Source: DASZCR01 sp035942915 (GTDB lineage Bacteria > Acidobacteriota > Blastocatellia > Pyrinomonadales > Pyrinomonadaceae). Taken from it: DNA of 31,873 bases. The DNA lies in the NCBI GenBank assembly GCA_035942915.1, contig DASZCR010000308.1, forward strand, positions 1 to 31,873, written 5' to 3'. Positions 7,910 to 16,724 of the stretch are shown piece by piece (the stretch's first letter is position 1; each line of letters starts with the position of its first letter). A program made the position numbers and the translations under genes. The notes below the pieces were generated by a model. The model worked only from the letters and a program-made list of their open reading frames with translations. It made no database searches and was not told the origin of the DNA.

Positions 7910-9634
7910 ATGAAAGTGCGACAGCGTGCGCGGCTCGCGTGCGCGCCTCTCGCCTGTTTAATTCTCGTCTGTTTGATTCTCGCGCCGTGCGCGGGCGTGG
8001 CGGCGCGGCAGACGAGCGGCGCGGCCGACGACAGTGGATTTTTGAGCATCGCGCTGCCTGAGAGCGGCGAGGTTTTGGTTGAGAATCGGCGGGGGAGTGT
8101 CGAGGTCGAGGTCTGGTCGCAGGAGCACGTCGCTCTGGCCGCGAGCGTGGAGACAGCGAAGAGCGCTACGCGCGGCAGACCATCTGCCAGCCCCGTCAGT
8201 GTCGAGCGCGGCGAGAATCTGTTGAGCATCAAGGTTGAGAGCGCGCGTCCCCGTGCAAGGTCTGCGTCGGCCGGGCGCGTTGACATCAGTTTGCGCGTCC
8301 CGGCGCGGACGCGTCTGAAGGTCTTCACGTCGGACGGTCGTTTGAGCGTCAGAGGCTTGCCGGTTGCGCTCGTCGCGCAGACCGTCTCAGGCGACATGGC
8401 GCTGGCGCTGCCGACGCCTGCGGACGCATCTCTGACGGCGCACTCGCTCAACGGCGCAGTCGAGTTAGGCGATGGGCTTGACGCGGGGGGCGGCGGCGAG
8501 CGCGTGCGACGCGGAAAGTTTCAGGCGCGTTGGGGTGGGGGCGCGCAGACCGTCAATCTCTTTTCGGGGCGCGGCCGCATCAGTCTCGCGGCGCTTCCCT
8601 TCGAGCGTCGCGCACAGTCCACGCCGACGGCGCGCGCCGAGACGGTAACGACGACGCCTGCACGGACGCCCCGACTCGAAGGCGCGCGGACGGGGGCGAC
8701 GCCGGATGCCTCGCGCGTGGCGCAGCCTGCAGAGACGCCGCAGGAGGTGGACGAAGACGAAGTCGTGCGTGTCGAGTCCGACCTCGTGACGCTCAACGTC
8801 TCGGCCGTTGACCGCGCGAGCGGGCGTGCGCTGGCCGGTCTCAGGGCGCAGGATTTTCAGGTTTATGAGGACGGGGTGGAGCAGAGCATCGAGCATTTCG
8901 AGTCGGCCTCTGCGCCCTTCGACCTGCTGCTGCTCTTAGACCTTTCGGGTTCGACGGCGCGCGTTACAGACACGATACGCGCGGCGGCGCTGCGGTTCGT
9001 CGCTGCCACGCGCGCGCAAGACCGCATCGCCATCGTCACCTTCGCCGGAGAGACGCAGGTCGTCTCGCCTCTGACGAGCAACCGTGCGGCGCTCGGCGAA
9101 GCCGTCGCGCGCATCAGCGCGCCGAAGGGCGACACGCGGCTCTACGACGCGCTTGCCTTCGGCCTCGACTTCATGAACCGCGCGGCCGAACCCAATCGTC
9201 GCCGCGCCGTTATCCTGATGAGCGACGGCCTCGACAGCACTCTGCCGAACGTCACGGGCACAGGCTCCTCGCTCGCTTACGAAGAACTGCGCAGCCGCGC
9301 GCAGGAGTTTGAAGGCGTCATCTACGGCATCTGGACGAGCACCGTCTACGAAGCCTTCAGCCCGCTCGACGTGCAGCCCGAAACCTTCGACCTCGCGCGC
9401 GACCGCATCGAGGAGTTGACGGAAGCGGGCGGCGGCGTCTTCTATGAAGTCGAACGGCTCGAAGACCTCGCAGGCTCTTACGAGCGCGTCGTCGCAGACC
9501 TCGGCACGGTCTACAGCCTCTCCTATCGCCCGACCAACAAACTGCGCGACGGTAGTTGGCGCGCCGTCCGCGTGCGCCTGCCGCGCCACCCCGACGCCGT
9601 TGCGCGCGGCCGTCGCGGCTACTTCGCCAGATAG
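7910..9634 (+). CDS. Secreted VWFA-domain protein of the acidobacterial type (TIGR03436-like) with N-terminal adhesin-like domain
   Basis: A 574-residue exported protein. The signal peptide runs from MKVRQRAR through a hydrophobic core to GVAA; LAPC inside it could also act as a lipobox. Residues about 40-215 form repeated short beta strands (GEVLVENRRGSVEVEVW, RLKVFTSDGRLSVRG) like DUF4097-type auto-adhesin domains. A Thr/Pro/Ala-rich linker (about 230-280) follows. The VWFA part has the usual lead-in (LVTLNVSAVDRASGRALAGL, DFQVYEDG) and the MIDAS motif DLSGST, then LMSDGLDS. Such proteins bind metal and adhere to other proteins outside the cell; the target is unknown. ATG 7910 is chosen because the signal peptide starts there; the frame extends to 7730 without features. 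Confidence 0.88.
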   Translation: MKVRQRARLACAPLACLILVCLILAPCAGVAARQTSGAADDSGFLSIALPESGEVLVENRRGSVEVEVWSQEHVALAASVETAKSATRGRPSASPVSVERGENLLSIKVESARPRARSASAGRVDISLRVPARTRLKVFTSDGRLSVRGLPVALVAQTVSGDMALALPTPADASLTAHSLNGAVELGDGLDAGGGGERVRRGKFQARWGGGAQTVNLFSGRGRISLAALPFERRAQSTPTARAETVTTTPARTPRLEGARTGATPDASRVAQPAETPQEVDEDEVVRVESDLVTLNVSAVDRASGRALAGLRAQDFQVYEDGVEQSIEHFESASAPFDLLLLLDLSGSTARVTDTIRAAALRFVAATRAQDRIAIVTFAGETQVVSPLTSNRAALGEAVARISAPKGDTRLYDALAFGLDFMNRAAEPNRRRAVILMSDGLDSTLPNVTGTGSSLAYEELRSRAQEFEGVIYGIWTSTVYEAFSPLDVQPETFDLARDRIEELTEAGGGVFYEVERLEDLAGSYERVVADLGTVYSLSYRPTNKLRDGSWRAVRVRLPRHPDAVARGRRGYFAR

Positions 9635-9701
9635 ACACACACTCACTCAAAACTCTCTCTCTGCGCCTTCACCTCTCCGACGCGAAGGACGGAGTCTGTC
9701 G

Positions 9702-10271
9702 TCAACCGCGACCGACGCCGAGCGCGTCTGCGACGCGGTTGATGTAGTTGAACCACGAAGCGATGAGTGTGATTTGCAGGATGGCGCGGTCGTCGAAGCC
9801 CGCCGCGCGCAGGCGCGCGTGGTGTTCGCGCGTGACGCGTGTGGCGTCTGTAGTTAACTGCGCGACGTAGTCGAGCATCGCGCGGTCGGCGTCTGAGAGA
9901 GGCGCTGTCTGGTAGTCCTCGCGGATGGCGCGGACGAGTTCTTCATCGAGTGTCACGCGACGCAGAAACTCTGCGTGAGATTCGATTCAATAGTGGCAGC
10001 GGTTGAGCGCGGAGACGACCGTCGCAATCATCTCATGCTGCTCGCGTCGCAACGGAAGCTCCGGCGACATCAACGCGCCGAAGGTCGAGAAGGCGTGGCG
10101 CAGAGCTTCCGGGATGAGGCTGTGCGAGGCGACGATGCCGCCCGGCTCGCCTTCGGTCACAGTCGTTACGGGTTGAGCATATTCTTCGGGGTAGAGTGAG
10201 CGCGCGGCCTCGTAGACGGCGCGCAGTCGGTCGTCGGCCTCTGCGGGAGGGATGGTCTTAATCCATGTCAT
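9702..10271 (-). CDS. AhpD-like peroxidase (carboxymuconolactone decarboxylase family), probable selenoprotein with in-frame TGA
   Basis: The gene reads MTWIKTIPPAEADDRL to SALNRCHY, meets TGA at 9989-9987, and continues in the same frame with IESHAEFLRRVTLDEEL to NYINRVADALGV, giving 189 residues. This is a complete peroxidase-related AhpD-family protein, whose active site is CxxC followed by His. Cys92 and the TGA codon (residue 95) occupy the two cysteine positions, and His99 is kept. The TGA falls on the equivalent of AhpD Cys133, the peroxidatic residue. Ten nt after the TGA a 7-bp hairpin with a 3-nt GUU loop fits the bacterial SECIS rules. I read the TGA as selenocysteine. The alternative is one nonsense mutation in a pseudogene, but about 94 open, conserved codons follow. 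A deposited annotation may split this gene in two. Confidence 0.8.
9960..9976 (-). promoter_or_regulatory. SECIS-like hairpin inside the selenoprotein gene
   Basis: On the minus strand ACGCAGA and TCTGCGT pair perfectly around the loop GTT. The loop begins 17 nt after the TGA, has G as its first base, and lies in the coding region. These features fit the known bacterial SECIS pattern recognised by SelB. Coding constraint alone could give a short hairpin by chance. Confidence 0.65.
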
Positions 10272-10351
10272 CGTTTTAGTCCGTTGGAGTTTTGTGCTGA
10301 AAGAAAAAGTAGTAGACCGGCAGTGTGTTGGTATAGACGCGCCGGAGTTTA

Positions 10352-10360
10352 TGCTATATT
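10352..10360 (+). promoter_or_regulatory. Candidate extended -10 for the propeller/RnfD gene set
   Basis: TGCTATATT fits the extended -10 form TGnTATAAT with one mismatch. It lies in the 187-nt divergent region between the selenoprotein gene and the TPR-propeller gene, about 100 nt before the latter's GTG. The -35 region is poor. Confidence 0.35.
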
Positions 10361-10458
10361 CCGAATCTTCGTCCACTGAAACTATCAGGTTTCGCATCCG
10401 ACAGAACCGTGTGACCACACGCTAGATTTCCGACGCGCATCTCGAAGAGCATTCTCTC

Positions 10459-13400
10459 GTGTCCAGACGCTTACTCCCGCCCTTCCGCACACGTCCCGCA
10501 CAGATTCTTTTGAAGCTCTCCGCCATTGTCGCGCTCGTCGCCTGCGGCGGCCTCGTCGCGTGCCGACGCGAAGCGAGTCTTCCGGCACAGAGTTCGGGCG
10601 ATTACACGGCGGCGGTGCGCGCCTTCTACGTCGGGCTGGCCGCGCTCCAAGTCGGAGACGACGTGCGCGCCGAAGCAAAGCTGACGGAGGCGACCACGCA
10701 CGCTCCCGAAGAGCCTGCCGTGTGGGCAGACCTCGCCCTGTTATACCTGCGTCAGAGGCAGTTCGAGCGCGCGGCCGAGAAGCTTGAGAAGGCGCGCCAA
10801 CTGGCTCCTGAGAACTCAGGCATCTACGTGCTGCTCGGTCAGTTGGAGAGCAGTCGGGGCAACTACGCGGAGGCCATCAGACAGTTTCGCCGTGCGACCG
10901 AGACGGACGCGCGCAACCTCAAGGCTCTCTACGCGCTCGCGGGCGAAGTCGAACGCGAAGCGGGCGAGGGAAGTGAGCAGGAGGTCTTGCGTCTGCTGCA
11001 ACGAATACTCGAAGTGCAGCCCGACAACCTCTCCGTGCAACTCGACGTGGCGCGTCTCGCCGCGCGGGGCGGCGACGCAGAGTTGTTCGCACGCATGACG
11101 GCGCGCTTCGATGAACGCTCGGCGAAGTGGCCTGCGGAGGCGCGCGAACAGTTGAAGGCCGTAGAGTCGGCGGCCGCGCAGAGCGGCGTGCGCGCCGCCG
11201 CGCCGCGCGTTCAGTTTTTGCGCAACGTGCTGGTGCGTCTGCCTGAGTACAGGCAGAGCCGCCTCGCCGTGCAAGACCCGCCCGAAATCCTGAGCGAGCC
11301 GTTCACGCGCTTCCTGCGCCTCGCGTCGCCTTCGCCGAGTCCTGCGCCGCACGACGACGCGCTGGCTTTCGAGGCGCAACCCGTCGGAGGCTTCGACGCA
11401 GGCGACTGGAACTTCGGCGGCGCGGTCTACGTCTCGGCCGAAGGCGCGCCGACGCTGCTCTTTGCAAACGGGCGCGAGGCGCGACTGGCCTCCGGCGTCC
11501 GCCTGCCGTTTCCGGGCGGCGCAAAGGGCATCGCGCCGGGAGCGAATGCCGTCGTCGCGCTCGACTTCGATTACGACTTCAAGCCAGACCTCGCACTGGC
11601 GGGCGAGGGCGGCTTCCGCCTCTATCGACAGGAGAACTCCTCGACGTTCGTCGATGTGACGGCGCGAACGAAGCTTGCGGCATCGGTCGTCAATGCGCCG
11701 TACGCGGGCGCGTGGGCGGCCGACATCGAAGCCGACGGCGACTTAGACGTTGTGCTTGCGGCGCGCGACGCAGAGCCGTTCGTGGCGCGCAACAACGGCG
11801 ACGGCACTTTCGCCGCACAGCATCCTTTCAGCGGTGCGGCGGCCGTGCGCGATTTCGCATGGGCGGACTTCGACGGCGACGGCGACCCTGATGCTGCGAC
11901 GCTCGACGCAACGGGTCGTCTCAACGTCTACACGAATGAACGCACAGGGCAGTTCGACGCGCGTCCTGCGCCGCAGCACGCCGGACAGTTGGTTGCGCTC
12001 GGCGTCGCCGACGTGAACTCAGACGGTCGCTTCGACCTGCTCGCCATGCAGACCGACGGCGCGCTCCAACGTTTCTCGGACAGGGACGAAGGCGCGGGTT
12101 GGGAGACGGCCGAAGTCTTGCGTTGGGAAGGCGCGCCCGTCCTACAACCCGGAGGCGTGCGACTCTCTGCGGCAGACCTCGACAACAACGGTGGCATCGA
12201 CCTGCTGGCCTCGACGCCTGCGGGCGCGCACGCGTGGTTGAGCGATGCGGGCGGAGGCTTCCGCGCGCTCAAACTGTCTGAAGAGCTTTCGAAGGCGCGC
12301 GCCGTCGCCGTTGCGGACGCGGACGGCGACGGCAGGCTCGACCTCATCGCCGCATCGGGCGACGGCCGCGCGTTCACGGCCAGAGGGCGCGGCGCAAAGA
12401 GTTATCACTGGCAACTGATTCGCCCGCGCGCGGCCAATGCGACGGGCGACCAGCGCATCAACTCCTTCGGCGTCGGCGGCGAGATGGAGATACGTTCCGG
12501 CCTGCTCGTGCAGAAGCAACTCATCGCGGGGCCGGTCGTCCATTTCGGCCTCGGCGAGCAGACGGGCGCAGACGTGGTCAGAGTCGTCTGGCCGAACGGC
12601 TCTGTGCGCGCCGAGTTCGAGTTGAAGGCAGACCAATCCGTGCTCGCCGAACAACGTCTGAAGGGTTCCTGCCCGTCGCTCTTTGCTTTCGACGGACGGC
12701 GGATGAATTTCGTCAAAGACTGTGCTCCCTGGAGTCCGGCCATCGGGCTACGCATCAACAACTATCAGACGGCGAAGGTCACGCAGACGGAGGAATGGGT
12801 CAAGATTGACGGCCGACAACTCGCGCCGCGCGAAGGCTTCTACGACCTGCGCATCACGGCCGAACTGTGGGAGACCTACTATCTCGACCGTTATCAACTC
12901 GCCGTCGTTGACCACCCGGAAGGCACGGAGGTCTTCGTCGATGAGCGGACGGCTCGCAATCCGCCCGCGCTCAAGGTCTATACCGTCTCTGCGCCGCGCC
13001 CCTTCGCGCGCGCGTCGGATGATGAGGGGCGTGATGTCGGCAATCTCGTCGCAACGCGCGATGGACGCCACCTCGACACCTTCGGGCGCGGCTCTTATCA
13101 GGGTTTGACGCGCGACCACTTCGTCGAATTGGAACTCGGAGACGACGCGCCGCGCGAGGGCGCGCTCTGGCTCGTCGCGCACGGGTGGCTGCATCCGACC
13201 GACGCCTCCATCAATGTCGCCGTCAGTCAGGGGTCGCACGCGCCGCCCGCAGGCTTGAGTCTCGAAGTCGCGGATGGTCGCGGCGGCTGGCGCGTCGTGC
13301 GTCCAGACCTCGGCTTTCCGTCCGGCAAAAACAAGACGATTCTCGTTGACCTGAAGGACGTTTTCACGCAGGGCGCGCCGCGTCGCCTGCGCCTGCGAAC

Positions 13401-13962
13401 CAATATGGAGATTTACTGGGACGCGCTCACGTGGGCGCGCGGGATGGACGCGGCGGATGTCACAGTCACACGACTCGACCCCGACACGGCCGAGTTACGT
13501 TATCGCGGATTCTCTGAGATGCGGCGGGCCGATGCCTCTTCGCCGGAGACGCCCGTCTACGAGCCGGTCGCTTCGACCGCGCCGCGCTGGCGCGACCTCG
13601 TCGGCTACTACACGCGCTTCGGCGACGTGCGCGAGTTGCTCTCTGCGACGGACGACCGCATCGTCATCGCCAACGCGGGCGACGAGTTGCTCCTGCGTTT
13701 CGCCGCGCGGCCTGCGCCCGCCGCCGGACGCGTGCGCGACTACGTTCTCATCGGCAACGGTTGGATTAAGGACGGCGATTACAACTCGATGTTCTCCAAA
13801 ACGGTGCTGCCCTTGCCCTCGCGCGACAGGCAGTACTACACTACCGCTCCGACGCGACTCGAAGACGACCCCGTCTACCGCAGGCATCCGCAGGACTGGC
13901 AGGACTACCACACGCGATACGTCACGCCGCAGGGCTTCAGCCACGCGCTGAGGACGAAGTGA
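10459..13962 (+). CDS. Large lipoprotein: TPR repeats, FG-GAP beta-propeller, UnbV/ASPIC domain and unknown C-terminus
   Basis: A 1167-residue protein starting at GTG. The N-terminus is a lipoprotein signal with two possible lipoboxes (LVAC at Cys29 and Cys35). Residues about 45-235 are TPR helices (AVWADLALLYLRQRQFERAAEKL). Residues about 310-640 carry at least six FG-GAP calcium-loop motifs of the form DxDxDGxxD (DFDGDGDPD, DVNSDGRFD, DADGDGRLD). An UnbV/ASPIC domain follows (about 665-735: HFGLGEQTGADVVRVVWPNG). The last 430 residues (after FAFDGRRMNFVKDC) look beta-rich and I do not recognise them. It is the first of four same-strand genes, with 54 nt to the next. It is likely anchored facing the periplasm or the outside; function unknown. 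Confidence 0.85.
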   Translation: MSRRLLPPFRTRPAQILLKLSAIVALVACGGLVACRREASLPAQSSGDYTAAVRAFYVGLAALQVGDDVRAEAKLTEATTHAPEEPAVWADLALLYLRQRQFERAAEKLEKARQLAPENSGIYVLLGQLESSRGNYAEAIRQFRRATETDARNLKALYALAGEVEREAGEGSEQEVLRLLQRILEVQPDNLSVQLDVARLAARGGDAELFARMTARFDERSAKWPAEAREQLKAVESAAAQSGVRAAAPRVQFLRNVLVRLPEYRQSRLAVQDPPEILSEPFTRFLRLASPSPSPAPHDDALAFEAQPVGGFDAGDWNFGGAVYVSAEGAPTLLFANGREARLASGVRLPFPGGAKGIAPGANAVVALDFDYDFKPDLALAGEGGFRLYRQENSSTFVDVTARTKLAASVVNAPYAGAWAADIEADGDLDVVLAARDAEPFVARNNGDGTFAAQHPFSGAAAVRDFAWADFDGDGDPDAATLDATGRLNVYTNERTGQFDARPAPQHAGQLVALGVADVNSDGRFDLLAMQTDGALQRFSDRDEGAGWETAEVLRWEGAPVLQPGGVRLSAADLDNNGGIDLLASTPAGAHAWLSDAGGGFRALKLSEELSKARAVAVADADGDGRLDLIAASGDGRAFTARGRGAKSYHWQLIRPRAANATGDQRINSFGVGGEMEIRSGLLVQKQLIAGPVVHFGLGEQTGADVVRVVWPNGSVRAEFELKADQSVLAEQRLKGSCPSLFAFDGRRMNFVKDCAPWSPAIGLRINNYQTAKVTQTEEWVKIDGRQLAPREGFYDLRITAELWETYYLDRYQLAVVDHPEGTEVFVDERTARNPPALKVYTVSAPRPFARASDDEGRDVGNLVATRDGRHLDTFGRGSYQGLTRDHFVELELGDDAPREGALWLVAHGWLHPTDASINVAVSQGSHAPPAGLSLEVADGRGGWRVVRPDLGFPSGKNKTILVDLKDVFTQGAPRRLRLRTNMEIYWDALTWARGMDAADVTVTRLDPDTAELRYRGFSEMRRADASSPETPVYEPVASTAPRWRDLVGYYTRFGDVRELLSATDDRIVIANAGDELLLRFAARPAPAAGRVRDYVLIGNGWIKDGDYNSMFSKTVLPLPSRDRQYYTTAPTRLEDDPVYRRHPQDWQDYHTRYVTPQGFSHALRTK

Positions 13963-14016
13963 CCGGCGCGCCTGTCACATAGTTCGGAGAGGCGGCGTCG
14001 TTGTAATAATCTAAAG

Positions 14017-15822
14017 ATGCAGAAGCGTTTTATCCCCCGCATACTGTTAGCCGTCTTCTTCGCCGCGCTCGTCGCCGCCCCGCTCGCCATCAGACGTTGG
14101 TCTGGCGGGGACGCGCCAGCGCGCACAGGAGAGACCGAGACGGCGAAAGAGTCCGCGCTCAGGCGTTACGGCTTTCGTCTGGAAGAGGTCTCGAAGGCAA
14201 GCGGGATAAACTTCCAGCACACCGCTCCGACGCTCGACTCCAAACTCGAACACATCATGCCGCAGGTCGCCTCGATGGGCGCGGCCGTCTCCGTCGTTGA
14301 CTTCGACCGCGACGGCTGGCAAGACCTCTATGCGACCAACAGCGGCGAGGGCAGTCGTAACGCGCTCTATCGCAACAACGGCGACGGGACGTTTACCGAC
14401 GTGGCCGAAGCTCTCGGCGTCGCAGACGTGAACCGCGTCGAGACGGGCGTCTCGATGGGCGCGGTCTGGGGCGACTACGACAACGACGGTTACGAAGACC
14501 TCTTCCTCTACAAGTGGGGACGACCCGAACTCTTTCACAACGACGGCGGACGCGGCTTCACGCGCGTGACGGAGACGGCGGGGCTGCCCCTGTGGGTCAA
14601 CGCCAACACGGCCGTCTGGTTCGACTACGACGCGGACGGACGAGTTGACCTCTTTCTCGGCGGCTACTACCCGGAAGAGCTCAACCTCTGGCGGCTCGAA
14701 CATACGCGGATGATGCCTGAGAGTTTCGAGTACGCGCAGAACGGCGGGCGCAAGTATCTCTTGAGAAACGTGGGCGACGGACGCTTCGAGGATGTGACCG
14801 AGCGCGCCGGTATCAACTCGCGTCGTTGGGCGCTCGCCTCAGCCGCCGCAGACCTGCGCGGGACGGGCTATCCAGACCTCTTCGTCGCCAACGATTACGG
14901 CGTCTCCGAACTGTTCTTCAACGAAGCGGGGCGTCGCTTCCGCGACGCGGGCGTCTCGACGGGCGTCGGCTTCGCGCCCAAGAGCGGGATGAACGTCGCC
15001 TTCGGCGACATCCTCAATCAGGGGCGCTTCTCCGTCTACGTGACGAACATCTCCGAAGAAGGCGTGCTCATACAGGGCAACAACCTCTGGGTGCCGCGCG
15101 AGGGCACAGAGGGCGACGCGCTCAAGTACGACAACCTCGCGCGCGAGATGGGAGTCGAACTCGGCGGGTGGAGCTTCGGCGCACAGTTCGCAGACCTCAA
15201 CAACGACGGCGCGCTCAACCTCTACCTGACGAACGGCTACGTCTCTCTCTCGCGCGACACCAATTATTGGTACGACTTCTCGAAGATTGCCGGCGGCAAC
15301 TCTCAAATCATTGCCGACGCGGCCAACTGGCCGCCGATGCAGAACCGCAGCCTGTCGGGCTTCCAGTCGAAGCGCGTCTGGCTCAACGACGGCGCGGGCA
15401 AGTTCACGGACGTGGCCTCAAGCGTCGGCGTCGGCGACACTTTCGACGGCCGTTCAGTCGTCGTCGCAGACCTCTGGAACAGGGGCGTGCTCGATGTCGT
15501 GGTGGCTAATCAGCGCGGGCCGCTGCTCGTCTACAAGAACACGGTCGCGCCGGAAAACGGCTGGATTGGCTTCGAGTTGGAGGGCGCGCAGAGCAACCGC
15601 AGCGCCGTCGGCGCGCAGGTCAGAGTCTACTGGAACGGGCAGCAGCAGGTGCAGGAAGTCTCAGGCGGCAACGGCTTCTGCGCGCAGACGCAACGCCGCC
15701 TGCACTTCGGCTTGGGACGCGACGCGCGCGTCGAACGCGTCGAGATACGCTGGCCTTCAGGCAAGCGCCAGACGCTCGAAGCGCCCGAAGTCGGCCGCCT
15801 CCATCGCATCAGGGAAGCTTAG
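14017..15822 (+). CDS. CRTAC1-type FG-GAP/VCBS beta-propeller protein with UnbV/ASPIC domain
   Basis: A 601-residue protein with an N-terminal membrane anchor or uncleaved signal (IPRILLAVFFAALVAAPLAI). It has the usual family opening, RLEEVSKASGINFQHTAP, and about seven calcium-loop repeats (DFDRDGWQD, DYDNDGYED, DYDADGRVD, DLNNDGALN and weaker ones), enough for a seven-bladed propeller. The C-terminal UnbV/ASPIC domain has GAQVRVYWNGQQ, GGNGFCAQTQRRLHFGLG and VERVEIRWPSGKRQTL. These domains bind calcium and are thought to bind proteins or sugars; no enzyme motif or haem site is visible. It sits between the larger propeller lipoprotein and the RnfD-like gene and is probably co-transcribed with both. 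The start ATG 14017 has only a weak ribosome site. Confidence 0.88.
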   Translation: MQKRFIPRILLAVFFAALVAAPLAIRRWSGGDAPARTGETETAKESALRRYGFRLEEVSKASGINFQHTAPTLDSKLEHIMPQVASMGAAVSVVDFDRDGWQDLYATNSGEGSRNALYRNNGDGTFTDVAEALGVADVNRVETGVSMGAVWGDYDNDGYEDLFLYKWGRPELFHNDGGRGFTRVTETAGLPLWVNANTAVWFDYDADGRVDLFLGGYYPEELNLWRLEHTRMMPESFEYAQNGGRKYLLRNVGDGRFEDVTERAGINSRRWALASAAADLRGTGYPDLFVANDYGVSELFFNEAGRRFRDAGVSTGVGFAPKSGMNVAFGDILNQGRFSVYVTNISEEGVLIQGNNLWVPREGTEGDALKYDNLAREMGVELGGWSFGAQFADLNNDGALNLYLTNGYVSLSRDTNYWYDFSKIAGGNSQIIADAANWPPMQNRSLSGFQSKRVWLNDGAGKFTDVASSVGVGDTFDGRSVVVADLWNRGVLDVVVANQRGPLLVYKNTVAPENGWIGFELEGAQSNRSAVGAQVRVYWNGQQQVQEVSGGNGFCAQTQRRLHFGLGRDARVERVEIRWPSGKRQTLEAPEVGRLHRIREA

Positions 15823-15881
15823 ACGAGGGAAGCTGAGACGGATGATGTTCTGATGTGCTTTGAACGTTCGAGAGTTGATTG

Positions 15882-16724
15882 ATGAGTGCTACGACCGTTC
15901 CTGCTACGCCAGTCGCCGCGCCGCCGCGCCTGTTCGGCGTCGATAGCCGCTTCATCGCGCCCGCCTTCATCACGGTCATTCTCCTCGTCGGCCAGTTGAC
16001 CTACGGCATCCTCGAATCTTACACGCTGACGCTGCTCGCCATTGCGACGGCGGTCGTCTGCGAGTTGGTCTTCGGCAGAGCCTTCGGCGGACGCTGGCCG
16101 CATCTGGCGAGCGCCTACATCACTGGCATCAGCGTCGGCATCCTGACGCGCTCGCCTTACGCGTGGCCGTTTGCGCTCTGTAGCGCCATCTCAATTACGT
16201 CGAAGTACGTTCTGCGCTGGCGCGGACGCCACCTCTGGAATCCATCGAACTTCGGCATCTGTGTCATGCTGCTGGTCGCGCCCTGGGCTTACTCGACGCT
16301 CTCCGTGCAGTGGGGCAACAACCTCTGGCCGATGCTCGTCATCTGGACTCTCGGCGCGCTGATTACCTACCACGTCGGGCGCATTCACATCACGTTCGTC
16401 TACGTCGCCTCGTTCTTCTTCTTCGCCTACCTGCGAAGCCTGCTCACGGGGCATGCGTTTCTCGCCGAGGCCGCGCCGATTACGGGGCCGATGTATCAAC
16501 TCTTCATCTTCTTCATGATTACCGACCCGAAGACGACCGTGCGTACGTCGCGCCGGGCGCAGGCCGGAGTCGCCTTCGCCGTCGCCTTCGTCGAGATGTT
16601 GCTGCGCCTCGCCGAGAACGTCCATGCGCCCTACTACGCGCTCTTCACGGTCGGCCCGGCGGCGAACCTCATCGAAATGTATCTGACCAAATCAAGCAAG
16701 GTGGAAACCGTCAGAGATGCGTAG
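15882..16724 (+). CDS. RnfD/NqrB-like integral membrane protein
   Basis: A 280-residue protein with about eight to nine membrane helices. It resembles the membrane subunits RnfD and NqrB of ion-pumping redox complexes: HLWNPSNFGICVMLL corresponds to the conserved NP block, and FFMITDPKTTVRTSRRAQ to the ATDP-T block near the C-terminus. Unlike true RnfD/NqrB I see no S/T-G-A-T motif for covalent FMN, and the protein is shorter than typical RnfD (about 350). No rnfABCEG, nqr or apbE gene is nearby. It is flanked by propeller genes and overlaps the next one by 8 nt, which implies tight co-expression. ATG 15882 is used; the TTG just before it is an alternative. Electron transfer or flavin/quinone handling is possible but unproven. 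Confidence 0.82.
   Translation: MSATTVPATPVAAPPRLFGVDSRFIAPAFITVILLVGQLTYGILESYTLTLLAIATAVVCELVFGRAFGGRWPHLASAYITGISVGILTRSPYAWPFALCSAISITSKYVLRWRGRHLWNPSNFGICVMLLVAPWAYSTLSVQWGNNLWPMLVIWTLGALITYHVGRIHITFVYVASFFFFAYLRSLLTGHAFLAEAAPITGPMYQLFIFFMITDPKTTVRTSRRAQAGVAFAVAFVEMLLRLAENVHAPYYALFTVGPAANLIEMYLTKSSKVETVRDA

Noticed and set aside
9702..10271. Two separate genes, or a frameshifted pseudogene, at the AhpD-like locus
   Set aside because: Codon-by-codon reading shows that both halves are in the same frame; only the TGA at 9989-9987 separates them, and the missing residue is the active-site Cys position.
13963..14016. A promoter between the first two propeller genes (TAATAAT near 14003)
   Set aside because: There is no -35 at a suitable distance; the 54-nt gap fits co-transcription equally well.
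15882..16724. Part of a complete Rnf or Nqr complex
   Set aside because: No other Rnf/Nqr subunit is in the window; the neighbours are propeller proteins, so it is listed as an orphan RnfD/NqrB-like protein.
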